This document shows positions 8,645 through 17,184 of a DNA stretch of 64,000 bases, in pieces. The stretch covers positions 779,001 to 843,000 of the forward strand of contig NZ_CAJRAF010000001.1 in NCBI RefSeq assembly GCF_907164905.1, in the 5' to 3' direction. Within the stretch, counting starts at the first letter, position 1. Each line of letters begins with the position of its first letter. Position numbers and translations under genes: made by a program. This stretch comes from Dyadobacter sp. CECT 9275 (GTDB lineage: Bacteria > Bacteroidota > Bacteroidia > Cytophagales > Spirosomataceae). Below the pieces are notes generated by a model. It was not told the DNA's origin. It saw nothing but the letters and a program-made list of their open reading frames with translations, and made no database searches.

Positions 8645-9502
8645 TTAAAGAATGCGTTCTCTGCGGAATGGGTGTAATGGTTCGGGCCTGGTTTCGGTAA
8701 CCGGCGCCACCGGAACCTGCGCAAGAGCGCTGGATCCTCCTTGTTCGGGCCTTTCATACTGAACGGTCCCGTTCACGATAGCCAGCCGGCTTTCAATTCC
8801 CAGCAGGCCCAGTCCGGCCAGGTTGTTGTCTTTTATTTGCTCAGGGTCAAAACCAATCCCGTTGTCTGTTACCCGAAGGTTGATATGCTTATGGTTAACT
8901 TCCAGTGATATGGCAATTTTAGAGCATCTGGAGTGTTTAATGGCATTGTTAACCAGTTCCTGCATGATACGGTAAAGAGTTAACTCTATCTTCTGGCCCT
9001 GCCGGGGGAAATCATCAGCGTTAGAATGGAAGGTGATCGTCAGTTGGTTACCTTCTTCCAGTTTATTGATGAACTCGGAGATCGCATCCGCAAGGCCGAA
9101 CCTTTCCAGGGTTGTGGGTACCAGGTCACGCGTGATGCGGCGCACGTGCAGAATGGTTTCTTCTACCAGAGACTGGGATTTCCGCATGATCTGGTCTTCT
9201 TTCACACCCGATTCGGCCACCAGTTTACTGAGTTGATTGAGGCTCAGCTTGGTCAGCGATAACATAGTACCGATGTCGTCATGCAGATCCTGCGCGATAC
9301 GCCTGCGTTCGGTTTCTTCGGAGTTGAGTGCGGTATCCAGCAGCAGCCGACTGTAATTTTTTTCGATGTCGTTCAGCTTTTTTTCTTCCTCGAATTTTCT
9401 TTTCTGATAATACATCACAAATGAGATAACAAAAAATGCCATCATCAGCATTGCAATGGAAGCAATGAGCAGTGCAAGTTTCAGCTCCTCAATGTTTTGC
9501 AT
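8645..9502 (-). CDS. Sensor histidine kinase (HisKA_3 type)
   Basis: A 285-residue kinase with a single N-terminal membrane helix (about 8-31), a short coiled linker and a HisKA_3 dimerisation domain with phospho-acceptor His74 in AQDLHDDIG, then HATPase_c with N box ELVNNAIKHS, DNGIGFD and GLGLLGIESR. It has no periplasmic sensor domain, so input probably comes through another protein. The start at 9502 is chosen because translation then opens at the membrane helix; its first 14 bases overlap the end of the upstream 7TM gene, suggesting translational coupling. Confidence 0.88.
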   Translation of the reverse strand: MQNIEELKLALLIASIAMLMMAFFVISFVMYYQKRKFEEEKKLNDIEKNYSRLLLDTALNSEETERRRIAQDLHDDIGTMLSLTKLSLNQLSKLVAESGVKEDQIMRKSQSLVEETILHVRRITRDLVPTTLERFGLADAISEFINKLEEGNQLTITFHSNADDFPRQGQKIELTLYRIMQELVNNAIKHSRCSKIAISLEVNHKHINLRVTDNGIGFDPEQIKDNNLAGLGLLGIESRLAIVNGTVQYERPEQGGSSALAQVPVAPVTETRPEPLHPFRRERIL

Positions 9503-10187
9503 AATTATTAATAGAGTGGTAATAAACACCGATTGCAATGAATAACATACTAATGATTTCAAAAATATTAGGGATATATTCCATGAAACCGATATCAACA
9601 AAGTTGTCCCATCTGAATGTGTAATGGAATATGGGCGCTATAAACACGAAGCTGGAGTAATACAACAGCAATCCTGAGCATACCCAGAAAAAAGGATAGG
9701 CCAGCAGGTTGTTAATTTTTAATGACAGAATCAGTTCACGGAAATATACCAGAATCCAGAATATCATCAGTACACTCTCTAGCGTCAGTGAGTACAGTAA
9801 TAACTTGTGATCATGCAAATCCGAAATGTCTGGATTTACATGAAAAAGGTCCCATGCGAAAAATAGAAAGTTAAGAAATATTGAACCAGCAACCAACAGC
9901 CGGAAGGGTTTTGATTCAATTTTTACTACAAACATAGAACTCAATAGGGCATATCTGACGGGGATGCTTATGTTAAAAAAAATAACTGTGTTTGTTGATA
10001 TGGAAGCGTAATGGAACATAGCCAGATCTACAACCACTTTAAATATCAGGTAGATCAGCAGAATACAAAAAACTTTGTCCTTGTAAGCTTTTTTGGATAT
10101 AATTAAAAAAAGTGGGACGATACTGATTAATATTCCTGCGCTAACTAAAGGTTGTAGTTTGATTAAATTCAGATAGCTGTCAACCAT
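9489..10187 (-). CDS. Seven-helix integral membrane protein, possible sensor partner of the kinase
   Basis: A 232-residue protein made almost wholly of about seven hydrophobic helices with short loops; I recognise no named family or catalytic motif. It is the first gene of the unit with the histidine kinase and response regulator and overlaps the kinase start by 14 bp. Since the kinase has only one helix and no sensor domain, a role in signal perception is a reasonable inference from gene order, not something the sequence proves. Confidence 0.75.
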   Translation of the reverse strand: MVDSYLNLIKLQPLVSAGILISIVPLFLIISKKAYKDKVFCILLIYLIFKVVVDLAMFHYASISTNTVIFFNISIPVRYALLSSMFVVKIESKPFRLLVAGSIFLNFLFFAWDLFHVNPDISDLHDHKLLLYSLTLESVLMIFWILVYFRELILSLKINNLLAYPFFWVCSGLLLYYSSFVFIAPIFHYTFRWDNFVDIGFMEYIPNIFEIISMLFIAIGVYYHSINNYAKH

Positions 10188-10206
10188 TTACCATTTTATT
10201 AAAGTA

Positions 10207-10599
10207 TTATTGTCCGCACTGCCGGGGACAAATCGGGCCACCTGTTAAAGCCTGTTGTTGCGGAGCATCCTTAAGTCCTGATCTTATGCCTTTGACAAGA
10301 TCGTTTCCGTCTGCATCCACCGGTACTATGATAAGCCTGGAGGTATTTTTGCCTTTACCAAAAACAATTTCGTCAGCAGAGTGATCTTCCTGGCGGTTTC
10401 CGTAATACACCCTGAATCCCACACATTTATCACCATGTGCATCCATTAATTTTTTGAATTTATTGATGCCAAAAAATTCGGCTTCCACAAAATTCTCCTG
10501 TCTTCCAACAAACTCTTTCTCTCTTTTTTTGTGTGGGACAGTTAACTCCTGAACCTTTGATAATGTTACTAATTCGCCTTCGTCTCCGGTAAATTTCAT
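10207..10599 (-). CDS. Hypothetical protein with C-terminal CPRQC motif
   Basis: I do not recognise this 130-residue protein. The ATG at 10599 is preferred because the upstream extension is hydrophobic but unlike the body. The middle section reads like a compact alpha/beta domain (CVGFRVYYGNR, DEIVFGKG, RLIIVPVDADGND). It ends in a short linker and GGPICPRQCGQ, a Cys-x3-Cys tail that could bind metal or form a disulfide. It lies 19 bp upstream of the 7TM-kinase-regulator unit on the same strand and may be its first gene. Confidence 0.65.
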   Translation of the reverse strand: MKFTGDEGELVTLSKVQELTVPHKKREKEFVGRQENFVEAEFFGINKFKKLMDAHGDKCVGFRVYYGNRQEDHSADEIVFGKGKNTSRLIIVPVDADGNDLVKGIRSGLKDAPQQQALTGGPICPRQCGQ

Positions 10600-10800
10600 C
10601 GTATTCAATGTTTTTAATATATAAAAGTCTATACGTAAAATTAGCACTAGGTATTTCAATAATCAAACGGTTGTGTATTTATTGAGTTAACGGTAAAATT
10701 CTTAACTTTCTTAAAATCATATTGTTATGTAATTGTAGTTTAAAAAAATGCGTAGAATTACCTGGTGTAACACGGTGATTTACGGCTTACTTAAATGGTA

Positions 10801-10875
10801 TTTACCTGTTCGGGAAATTGGGGGTTTTCACGCTAAAATCAGGACTTCCGGTGATTTACCTTTGTAACAGGTAAA
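10801..10875. promoter_or_regulatory. Inverted repeat with an embedded promoter-like site
   Basis: Part of a 425-bp stretch without genes (10600-11025). TTTACCTGTT at 10801-10810 is the exact complement of AACAGGTAAA at 10866-10875. A second, nested inverted repeat (TTTACC/GGTAAA, about 10855-10875) surrounds TACCTTTG at 10857-10864, a full match to TAnnTTTG. An 11-base direct repeat CGGTGATTTAC occurs at 10773-10783 and 10849-10859. It could be an operator or part of a structured RNA. Confidence 0.4.
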
Positions 10876-10947
10876 GTAATATTTTCAATAATAGGGATAA
10901 GGGTTAGGTTATTCGGAAAGCTGTTCCATCTTTGGAGCAGCTTTTTT
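10870..10947 (+). ncRNA. Candidate small RNA or terminated leader
   Basis: A promoter-like TACCTTTG at 10857-10864 would start a transcript near 10870, and a forward terminator ends at 10947, with no open frame between. The result would be an RNA of about 75-80 nt, or an attenuated leader for the SelW-like gene at 11026. Inferred from site spacing only. Confidence 0.3.
10917..10947 (+). terminator. Forward rho-independent terminator with no coding gene upstream
   Basis: Arms AAAGCTGTTCC and GGAGCAGCTTT (one G-U pair) are followed by six T on the plus strand. The nearest gene to the left runs on the other strand, so this terminator has no obvious protein gene to serve. Confidence 0.7.
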
Positions 10948-11025
10948 ATGCTTCACATTTCAGGAATAACCGGTTGAATCATGGAAAAGCCGTTACTTTG
11001 GCACTCCGGCAATCATAGATGATCC

Positions 11026-11301
11026 ATGAAACCAAACGTTACCATTGAATATTGTCCAAAGTGTGGCTGGCTTTTACGAGCTGCATGGATGGCGCAGGAA
11101 CTGCTTACTACCTTCCAGGACGATCTGAAATCTGTGAGTCTGATCCCTTCGGAAGTACCAGGGCGATACCAGATTACGTTAAATGAAGAACTGGTCTGGG
11201 ACCGGAAACGCGAAGGCCATTTCCCGGAACCCAAGGAGTTGAAAAAACGGATAAGGGATATCATTGACCCTGAAAGAAACCTCGGACATAACGACAGGTA
11301 A
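11026..11301 (+). CDS. SelT/SelW/SelH (Rdx) family thioredoxin-like protein
   Basis: A 91-residue small redox protein. The N-terminal strand ends in C-P-K-C at residues 10-13, the CxxC position where animal SelW has selenocysteine; here it is Cys. The later VWDRKREGHFPEPKELK stretch matches the family's conserved second half. Its partner is unknown. It is 18 bp ahead of an outer-membrane barrel gene, with which it probably shares a transcript. Confidence 0.88.
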   Translation: MKPNVTIEYCPKCGWLLRAAWMAQELLTTFQDDLKSVSLIPSEVPGRYQITLNEELVWDRKREGHFPEPKELKKRIRDIIDPERNLGHNDR

Positions 11302-11319
11302 ATTATTATTAAAAAATTC

Positions 11320-11979
11320 ATGAGACTAGGTATTACCAGCTTGCTCCTTTTGGGAGCGTTACATCTGAACGCCCAAAATAGGGTGGAGGACTCAATAACA
11401 GTAAAGCCGAAAAAGGCGTCGGTTAATTATTTTGGATTTCGTTTCGGAGGCTTGTCCAGTGATTTTAGTGGGAATGGAGGAGTGGGAATTCCTGCGCCGG
11501 GAGGGAAGTCGTTGCTGGGGTGGCATGCCGGTGGGGCGATGGATCTGTACACCAGGAAGTATTATAATGCCCGCGTTGAACTGTCCTATATTTCGAAGGG
11601 AGGGAAAGATACCTTTGGGAATGAGCGCATTGAAATGGAGAGTATGAACAGGTCTCAGTATGTCCAGCTCAGTGTTCTGCCGCTGATCGTAAAACCTGGT
11701 TTTAAAAAAATCAATCCCTATCTCGGACTTGGAGGGTACTACGCAAGGAGAGTCGCCATGAAGTCCAGAACCAGAACCAGTCTGGAGCCTGCGTGGGAGA
11801 ATGATCCTGTAACGGCGCGGAACCTCAATGTGAAAAATGACTTTGGGTATTCTCTTTCTTTGGGTATTTATGTATGGAAAAGACCACTCTTAGAAATGCG
11901 TTATGAAGCCGGAATCCCTTCGGTATCCTCCACTTCCCGTATTAAAAACCGTTCTCTGGTGCTTTCCTTTTCAATTTAG
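11320..11979 (+). CDS. Outer membrane beta-barrel protein (PorT-like)
   Basis: A 219-residue protein with a clear signal peptide (MRLGITSLLLLGALHLNAQ). The rest alternates aromatic and polar residues with repeated Gly and ends in the hydrophobic strand SLVLSFSI, a typical C-terminal barrel strand, suggesting about eight strands. It lies 3 bp ahead of the metalloprotease lipoprotein gene. No specific function can be assigned. Confidence 0.78.
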   Translation: MRLGITSLLLLGALHLNAQNRVEDSITVKPKKASVNYFGFRFGGLSSDFSGNGGVGIPAPGGKSLLGWHAGGAMDLYTRKYYNARVELSYISKGGKDTFGNERIEMESMNRSQYVQLSVLPLIVKPGFKKINPYLGLGGYYARRVAMKSRTRTSLEPAWENDPVTARNLNVKNDFGYSLSLGIYVWKRPLLEMRYEAGIPSVSSTSRIKNRSLVLSFSI

Positions 11980-11982
11980 CTT

Positions 11983-13524
11983 ATGAATTCTTTGATAAAA
12001 CCCGGTATCCGCTTGGTTTGTTTGATACTGGTCATCTTTATTTCCAGTGGTTGCGAAAAACAGATGACGCAGCCGGTGGACGATTTTTACCGTTTTGATA
12101 AAATGAGCCGGTTGACAATCAAGAAACCGGCTAAGACGGACTTCTTTCTTGGTATCGACAAGGCTGATATACCTTTGGAAGTAACCGCTTTCGACACAGA
12201 GGGGTTGATCATTAAAACACCCCAGGAAGCGGTTAGTTTTTATGCCAATGAAAACAAATTGGTCGACGAGTTGTTTACTCCTGACAAAGCTGGGGTTTTC
12301 AGGATAGTGGGGAAGCTGGCCGGGCAGGTGAGTGATACCGTTCGGCTAAGGGTGTTTGATCCGGCGTCCCTCACACTCCGGCTCACTGCGCTGGACGAAA
12401 CGGATAATCAGCTCATTGCAAATGGGGTAGATACGCTCGGTTTTCGCATCGAGTTGCTATATGGTTCAGAGGTACTTAAGGTGGATATGCCTCTGGTACT
12501 TTATGTAAACGGAAAGGAAACCAGTCAGCCGTTTTCCACAACAGAAGCAGGTGAGTACAGGTTTGTTGCAAAGGGCCTTGGTATTGAAAGTAACGAAATT
12601 GTGATTAAAGCGATTTCCCTGCCTGCTTATGCTATCGTACGGCTTCCGGTGATCTTCCATGAAATCAACAGGCAAAATCTCACCGGAAATGAAATCAGGC
12701 GCCTCACCGACGGGATGACAAAGGCCTACCGGAATAAACTGAATCTGGCAAACGGGCCTAAGGACCAGAACGCAACGGATGTTTATGTTGAATTTTACCC
12801 CGCGACAAGAGGGCTGGATGGGAATCCGCTCTCAGTTCCGGGCCTGGACAGGGTGGCGTCCCAGAAAACGAGTTTTGCACAAGAAGATACATATTACGAT
12901 TCCTTTAATTCTTTTTGGGATCCGGAACAGTACCTGAACATCTGGGTTTACCCGAATATAACCGGCAGTTATGCCAATGCCTCCTGGGCTTATTTTGGGG
13001 TTGTTACCGAGCCAATGGTAGGTATGGGAACAGGTGTGAAGGGTTCATCTCCCTGGTTTCCGTTTGGGATTTTCCTGAATGCCAGTCACTTAAGTAGTAC
13101 TACTGAGGAGATACTTGCCCATGAAGTGGGGCATATGTTTGGCCTTGACCATGTTTTTGCCGGAAACGGCAGCAGTTTCGAGCCCTGTACAGCGGCGGAT
13201 CCTGATCACTGTTCTGATACACCATATTATGACAGAAGAACATATTCGGATAACTTGTCGGCTGCATTTAGTGAGCGGTTTAAACGGACCTCCTGTGCTG
13301 GGGAACAATATACTTCTACCAATTTTATGGATTATTATTACGGATACAACAATTCCTTTACTCCCGAGCAGCTGAAAAGGGTACGCCATACCATAAGTTA
13401 TGGATTGTGGCTTCCCACTCCTTTTAATGGTATGGTATCGGGTAGGAAAAGTGGGGTTTCTTCAATCGTTACAAGGCCGGCCAATCTTAAATACATCAAA
13501 CCGGTGATTTGTGATCTGCATTGA
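11983..13524 (+). CDS. Zinc-dependent metalloprotease lipoprotein (M43-like metzincin)
   Basis: A 513-residue lipoprotein (signal ending SSGC, Cys24). Residues about 40-215 form two repeated beta-sandwich segments, each with a ...AGVFRIVGK / AGEYRFVAK-type strand, like bacterial Ig-like domains. The catalytic domain follows, with H-E-V-G-H-M-F-G-L-D-H at 380-390 (zinc His380, 384, 390 and catalytic Glu381) and a Met-turn at TNFMDYYYG. The fold suggests a pappalysin-like (M43) protease acting at the cell surface. Three bases separate it from the barrel gene, so the two products may act together. Confidence 0.87.
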   Translation: MNSLIKPGIRLVCLILVIFISSGCEKQMTQPVDDFYRFDKMSRLTIKKPAKTDFFLGIDKADIPLEVTAFDTEGLIIKTPQEAVSFYANENKLVDELFTPDKAGVFRIVGKLAGQVSDTVRLRVFDPASLTLRLTALDETDNQLIANGVDTLGFRIELLYGSEVLKVDMPLVLYVNGKETSQPFSTTEAGEYRFVAKGLGIESNEIVIKAISLPAYAIVRLPVIFHEINRQNLTGNEIRRLTDGMTKAYRNKLNLANGPKDQNATDVYVEFYPATRGLDGNPLSVPGLDRVASQKTSFAQEDTYYDSFNSFWDPEQYLNIWVYPNITGSYANASWAYFGVVTEPMVGMGTGVKGSSPWFPFGIFLNASHLSSTTEEILAHEVGHMFGLDHVFAGNGSSFEPCTAADPDHCSDTPYYDRRTYSDNLSAAFSERFKRTSCAGEQYTSTNFMDYYYGYNNSFTPEQLKRVRHTISYGLWLPTPFNGMVSGRKSGVSSIVTRPANLKYIKPVICDLH

Positions 13525-13740
13525 TTTTAATTATTTTAGTGTCATTTTGTCACTTGTTTTAAACTGAGCGGTAAAACTGTCAGTGTTGGTTGGGTGTGGA
13601 TGGGAGAATAATTGCAATTAATATGGTTTTATGAATTTTCAGGTTAAGATAGGGCAAAGCCTTAAATTTTTTGTCTGATAATCATCTTTGGCACATTGTT
13701 TTTCGTTTATTATAAAAAATATCTGAAACCTAAATGATCA

Positions 13741-14169
13741 ATGGCCATGGATAGCAAACTAAAAATACCGCAGGAAATGTTGATGAACATTGATTTCATC
13801 AACACAGTGAACGGTGGAATGAGTGAGCCTGCCATTCAGCTCGAAAAGGGAGAAGATGGTTTTGAGGTGGTTGTAAAAGTGCCAGGGATCGAGGTGGATG
13901 ATCTGCAGCTGGAAATTGTAAAAGGAAAACAAAATTCCAACCATTTAAAACTATTTCATCTTTTACCAATATTTTCTCAGGAGTCGCTTCCCGGAGATGA
14001 GCAGTGGAGGTCAGTCCGCTTTATCAATACTTTTGTCATCCCGGACGGTGTGGATACGGAAAGTATTACGGCACGTTACGATGATATGAGCAGGCAGCTA
14101 CTTCTCCACCTTCCCTTTGGGGATGAAAAGGGCCTCTTCCGCAGAAAAGTGGAAATACACCGCTGGTAG
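13741..14169 (+). CDS. Hsp20/alpha-crystallin-like protein
   Basis: A 142-residue protein resembling small heat-shock proteins: GFEVVVKVPGIEVDDLQLEI matches the start of the alpha-crystallin domain, and RSVRFINTFVIPDGVDTESITARYDD the later strands. The C-terminal I-x-I tail motif common in true Hsp20 chaperones is not evident, and the middle of the domain is irregular, so chaperone activity is uncertain. It stands alone, with 216 bp of non-coding DNA before it and a strong terminator after it. Confidence 0.72.
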   Translation: MAMDSKLKIPQEMLMNIDFINTVNGGMSEPAIQLEKGEDGFEVVVKVPGIEVDDLQLEIVKGKQNSNHLKLFHLLPIFSQESLPGDEQWRSVRFINTFVIPDGVDTESITARYDDMSRQLLLHLPFGDEKGLFRRKVEIHRW

Positions 14170-14187
14170 TAACCAGATTTCATACCG

Positions 14188-14226
14188 AAAAATGCTCATT
14201 GACCTTGTGTTGATGAGCATTTTTTA
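14188..14226 (+). terminator. Terminator after the Hsp20-like gene
   Basis: A perfect 12-bp stem (AAAAATGCTCAT and its complement) with a 13-base loop and a T run on the plus strand. Confidence 0.85.
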
Positions 14227-14378
14227 ATGGGGGTATAAATGAATCCTGTTAGAATTGCATATTGTCAACAGATTGTATTAAGAAAACGGAAATATTTCGA
14301 GTCGTGTTTAAAAATACTTCTACATATCTGTATCTTAGCAGATAAGAAATAGATTACTCTCCATTCTTACTCAACGAT

Positions 14379-14714
14379 ATGAAAAAGTCAAACATTTTCG
14401 CTTACATAGAGCTGTCCAAACTGGTCGAGGAACTCAGATCAGCTTACGATTCTGGCCGCTTAAAGGATAAGTTAAAGTCACAGGCGGCGTACTTCAATAT
14501 TATTGAACCCAGGTATTTTTCGGATGCATCTATCAGTGAATGGGAAGCCGTTCTTGATCTGATCCGTCAAAAGGGCGCCCGTACCGATGAGCAGGGTAAG
14601 GTTGTGTTGAACGCGGTAAGTAACACGATCGATCACCTGTCCGAAAAGGAGTGTATGGTACTGGCCGATAAGGTATATTTTGTTTTTGATAAAGTTAAAA
14701 AGGAATTTCAGTAG
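14379..14714 (+). CDS. Hypothetical small helical protein
   Basis: I do not recognise this 111-residue protein. It is soluble, mostly helical in appearance, and rich in charged residues, without signal peptide, membrane segment or cysteine cluster. Good codon structure and a clean ATG 150 bp after the preceding terminator support it as real. It converges on metG with an inverted repeat between. Confidence 0.6.
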   Translation: MKKSNIFAYIELSKLVEELRSAYDSGRLKDKLKSQAAYFNIIEPRYFSDASISEWEAVLDLIRQKGARTDEQGKVVLNAVSNTIDHLSEKECMVLADKVYFVFDKVKKEFQ

Positions 14715-14721
14715 GATGTAT

Positions 14722-14754
14722 AGGTATGGCGGATCAGGGACTCCCGCCATACCT
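14722..14754. terminator. Hairpin between the hypothetical gene and metG
   Basis: A perfect 11-bp stem (AGGTATGGCGG and its complement) lies between convergent stops. The T run is weak (five T eight bases downstream on plus), so termination strength is uncertain. Confidence 0.5.
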
Positions 14755-14764
14755 GCACATATTT

Positions 14765-16843
14765 TTAACTCACGGTGGCTCCATTCCATACGTCTTTGCC
14801 AGGTTGCACAAAGGCCAGGCTGCCGTCACGGTCTTCTGCCATCAGAATCATTCCATGACTTTCCATTCCCATCATTTTTCGGGGAGCAAGATTGGCCAGG
14901 TACAATACCTTCCTGCCAATAATTTCCTCAGGCTTGAAATGCTCTGAAATGCCACTCAAAACCGTCCGCTGTTCGATACCGATATCTACTTTCAGTTTCA
15001 GGAGTTTTTTGCTTTTGGGAACTACTTCTGCTTCAGTAATGGTAGCAACCCGGATGTCCATTTTACAGAAATCGTCATACTGGATTTCCGGCCTTACTTC
15101 TGAGACCGTCTTGCTTTCCAGCTCATTGAGCCGTTTGGCGTCGTGTAGTTTTTGTACCTGTTTTTCAATGACAGTGTCCTCGATCTTCTCAAACAACAGT
15201 GCCGATTCGCCTATTGCAGAGCCTTCGGGCAGCAGATCCGGCCTGCCGGCATTGGCCCAGTTGGTATCACGCAGTCCAAACTGATCGAATATTTTCCTGG
15301 CCGTAAAAGGAAGTACCGGTTCCGAAACAATGGCCAGCGACGCAGCTATCTGGAGCGAGATATTCAGTATGGTATTTACTCTGGCAGGGTCGGTTTTGAT
15401 AACATGCCAGGGTTGTGTATCAGCAAGGTACTTGTTGCCTGTTCGTGCCAGGTCCATGACCAGCGAAAGTGCCTCCCGGAAACGGTAGTTCTCCATTGAC
15501 TCCGCAATTTTTGCGGGGAAAGCAGCCAGATCTCTTAATACATTCAGGTCAATTTCCAGCAATTCTCCTTGGGCAGGAACCGTACTTTCACAGAACTTCT
15601 GGGTAAGCACCACCGCCCGGTTGATGAAGTTGCCGTAAATTCCTACCAGCTCGCTGTTGTTGCGTGTCTGGAAATCTTTCCAGGTGAACTCACTATCCTT
15701 GGTTTCAGGAGCATTAGCCGCCAGTACATAACGCAGAACATCCTGTTTTCCGGGAAGTTCGTTCAGATACTCATGAAGCCACACCGCCCAGTTGCGGGAA
15801 GTGGAAATTTTGTCGCCTTCCAGGTTCATGAATTCATTGGCGGGAACATTGTCGGCCAGTATGTAATTTCCCTCGGCCATGAGCATAGCGGGGAAGATGA
15901 TACAATGAAAAACAATATTATCCTTCCCTATGAAATGAACCAGCTTGGTTTGGCTGTTATCTTCTCCTTCCGCATTTTTTTTCCACCATTTTTCCCAGCC
16001 GTCTTCCGAACCGTTTTTTTGTAAAAGCCAGTCCTTGGTGGCGGAAATGTAACCAATGGGTGCTTCGAACCATACGTATAGTACCTTTCCGTCAGTATCT
16101 TCCACCGGTACTTTTATACCCCAATCCAGGTCACGCGTCATGGCTCTTGGCTTGAGGCCATCCTTCAGCCACGACTGGCATTGCCCGAAAACATTTGTTT
16201 TCCATTCGCTATGGCTGTTTACATAACTTTCAATATCGGGCTGCATGGTATCTAACGGAAGGTACCAGTTTTTGGTAGCCTTTAGTACAGGCTTTGCGCC
16301 AGACAATGTTGAGCGAGGATCCTTGAGTTCAAGCGGGCTCAGTGTTGACCCGCAACGTTCGCACTGGTCACCATAGGCATTCGGGTTGGCACAGACCGGG
16401 CAGGTACCCACAATGTATCTGTCGGCCAGGAACTGCTGAGCCGTTTCGTCGTAATATTGTTCCGTGGTTTCTTCTACAAAAACACCTTTGTCATAAAGGT
16501 CGCGGAAGATTTCCTGAGATGTCTTATGATGAACAGCCTTGCTGGTCCGGGAATAAATATCAAAAGAAATACCCAGTTCCTTGAAAGCCGCATCGATCTG
16601 AGTATAGTACTTATCCACTACTTCCTGCGGCGTCATACCTTCTTTTTTTGCCCTGATGGTGATAGGTACACCGTGTTCGTCTGTTCCACTGATGAAGGCA
16701 ACTTCCCTGCCTTGCGAGCGGAGGTACCTGACGTATATGTCAGCAGGAATGTAACATCCGGCCAGGTGGCCAATATGTATGGGCCCGTTGGCATAAATCA
16801 GTGCCGCCGTGACGGTATATCGTTTTGGATTAGTAATGGGCAT
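14765..16843 (-). CDS. metG: Methionine--tRNA ligase
   Basis: Charges tRNA-Met. The protein is 692 residues and includes the class I HIGH signature at about 23-26 (PIHIGHLAG), a zinc knuckle of the CPVC...CERC type, and the KMSKS-loop variant DKISTS. The anticodon-binding domain follows, and the last ~110 residues form a fused EMAP-II/Trbp111-like tRNA-binding domain ([23 protein letters not shown]), the long form usual in Bacteroidota. A TAATTTTG promoter-like site and a leader hairpin lie upstream. Confidence 0.97.
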   Translation of the reverse strand: MPITNPKRYTVTAALIYANGPIHIGHLAGCYIPADIYVRYLRSQGREVAFISGTDEHGVPITIRAKKEGMTPQEVVDKYYTQIDAAFKELGISFDIYSRTSKAVHHKTSQEIFRDLYDKGVFVEETTEQYYDETAQQFLADRYIVGTCPVCANPNAYGDQCERCGSTLSPLELKDPRSTLSGAKPVLKATKNWYLPLDTMQPDIESYVNSHSEWKTNVFGQCQSWLKDGLKPRAMTRDLDWGIKVPVEDTDGKVLYVWFEAPIGYISATKDWLLQKNGSEDGWEKWWKKNAEGEDNSQTKLVHFIGKDNIVFHCIIFPAMLMAEGNYILADNVPANEFMNLEGDKISTSRNWAVWLHEYLNELPGKQDVLRYVLAANAPETKDSEFTWKDFQTRNNSELVGIYGNFINRAVVLTQKFCESTVPAQGELLEIDLNVLRDLAAFPAKIAESMENYRFREALSLVMDLARTGNKYLADTQPWHVIKTDPARVNTILNISLQIAASLAIVSEPVLPFTARKIFDQFGLRDTNWANAGRPDLLPEGSAIGESALLFEKIEDTVIEKQVQKLHDAKRLNELESKTVSEVRPEIQYDDFCKMDIRVATITEAEVVPKSKKLLKLKVDIGIEQRTVLSGISEHFKPEEIIGRKVLYLANLAPRKMMGMESHGMILMAEDRDGSLAFVQPGKDVWNGATVS

Positions 16844-16872
16844 TGCTGAATGAAATAAAATTAAGACTTGTA

Positions 16873-16906
16873 AAATGATCTGAGCACTTTTAAGATAGGA
16901 TCATTT
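16873..16906 (-). promoter_or_regulatory. Inverted repeat in the metG leader
   Basis: AAATGATC and GATCATTT pair perfectly across an 18-base loop. If transcription begins just after the TAATTTTG site, this forms a hairpin at the extreme 5' end of the metG mRNA. It could stabilise the message or be an operator; no T-box-like features are seen. Confidence 0.35.
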
Positions 16907-16912
16907 GCAGGA

Positions 16913-16920
16913 CAAAATTA
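16913..16920 (-). promoter_or_regulatory. Candidate -7 element (TAATTTTG) for metG
   Basis: Exact TAnnTTTG match on the minus strand, about 70 bp before the metG ATG. No clear -33 TTG. The rest of the 340-bp metG/DUF3179 gap holds a short GAATCA/TGATTC repeat and no open frame. Confidence 0.4.
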
Positions 16921-17111
16921 GTAAAAAAGCTACCGGTAAATCATTCTTACCTCAGGAGGTTTTGCCAATAAAACATCCGGCTGGTTTTGAAAGGAAAAAG
17001 CGTGTGTGAATCATGGTCTTGATTCGGGCTGGATCACTATTTACGGCCGCCCATGTCTAATTTTCTAATCGCACTGATAGTCATAAGGTTCAGAAAAGAA
17101 AATGAAAGAAA

Positions 17112-17144
17112 TTGAAAGAAAGTAGAAGTTCATAAGTTAATTTG
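17112..17144 (+). promoter_or_regulatory. Candidate promoter for the DUF3179 gene
   Basis: TTG at 17112-17114, 22 bases, then TTAATTTG at 17137-17144 (one mismatch to TAnnTTTG), about 40 bp ahead of the ATG at 17185. Confidence 0.35.
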
Positions 17145-17184
17145 TGCTGCGAATGTACATCACCACTATAATCTTTCAACGTAA

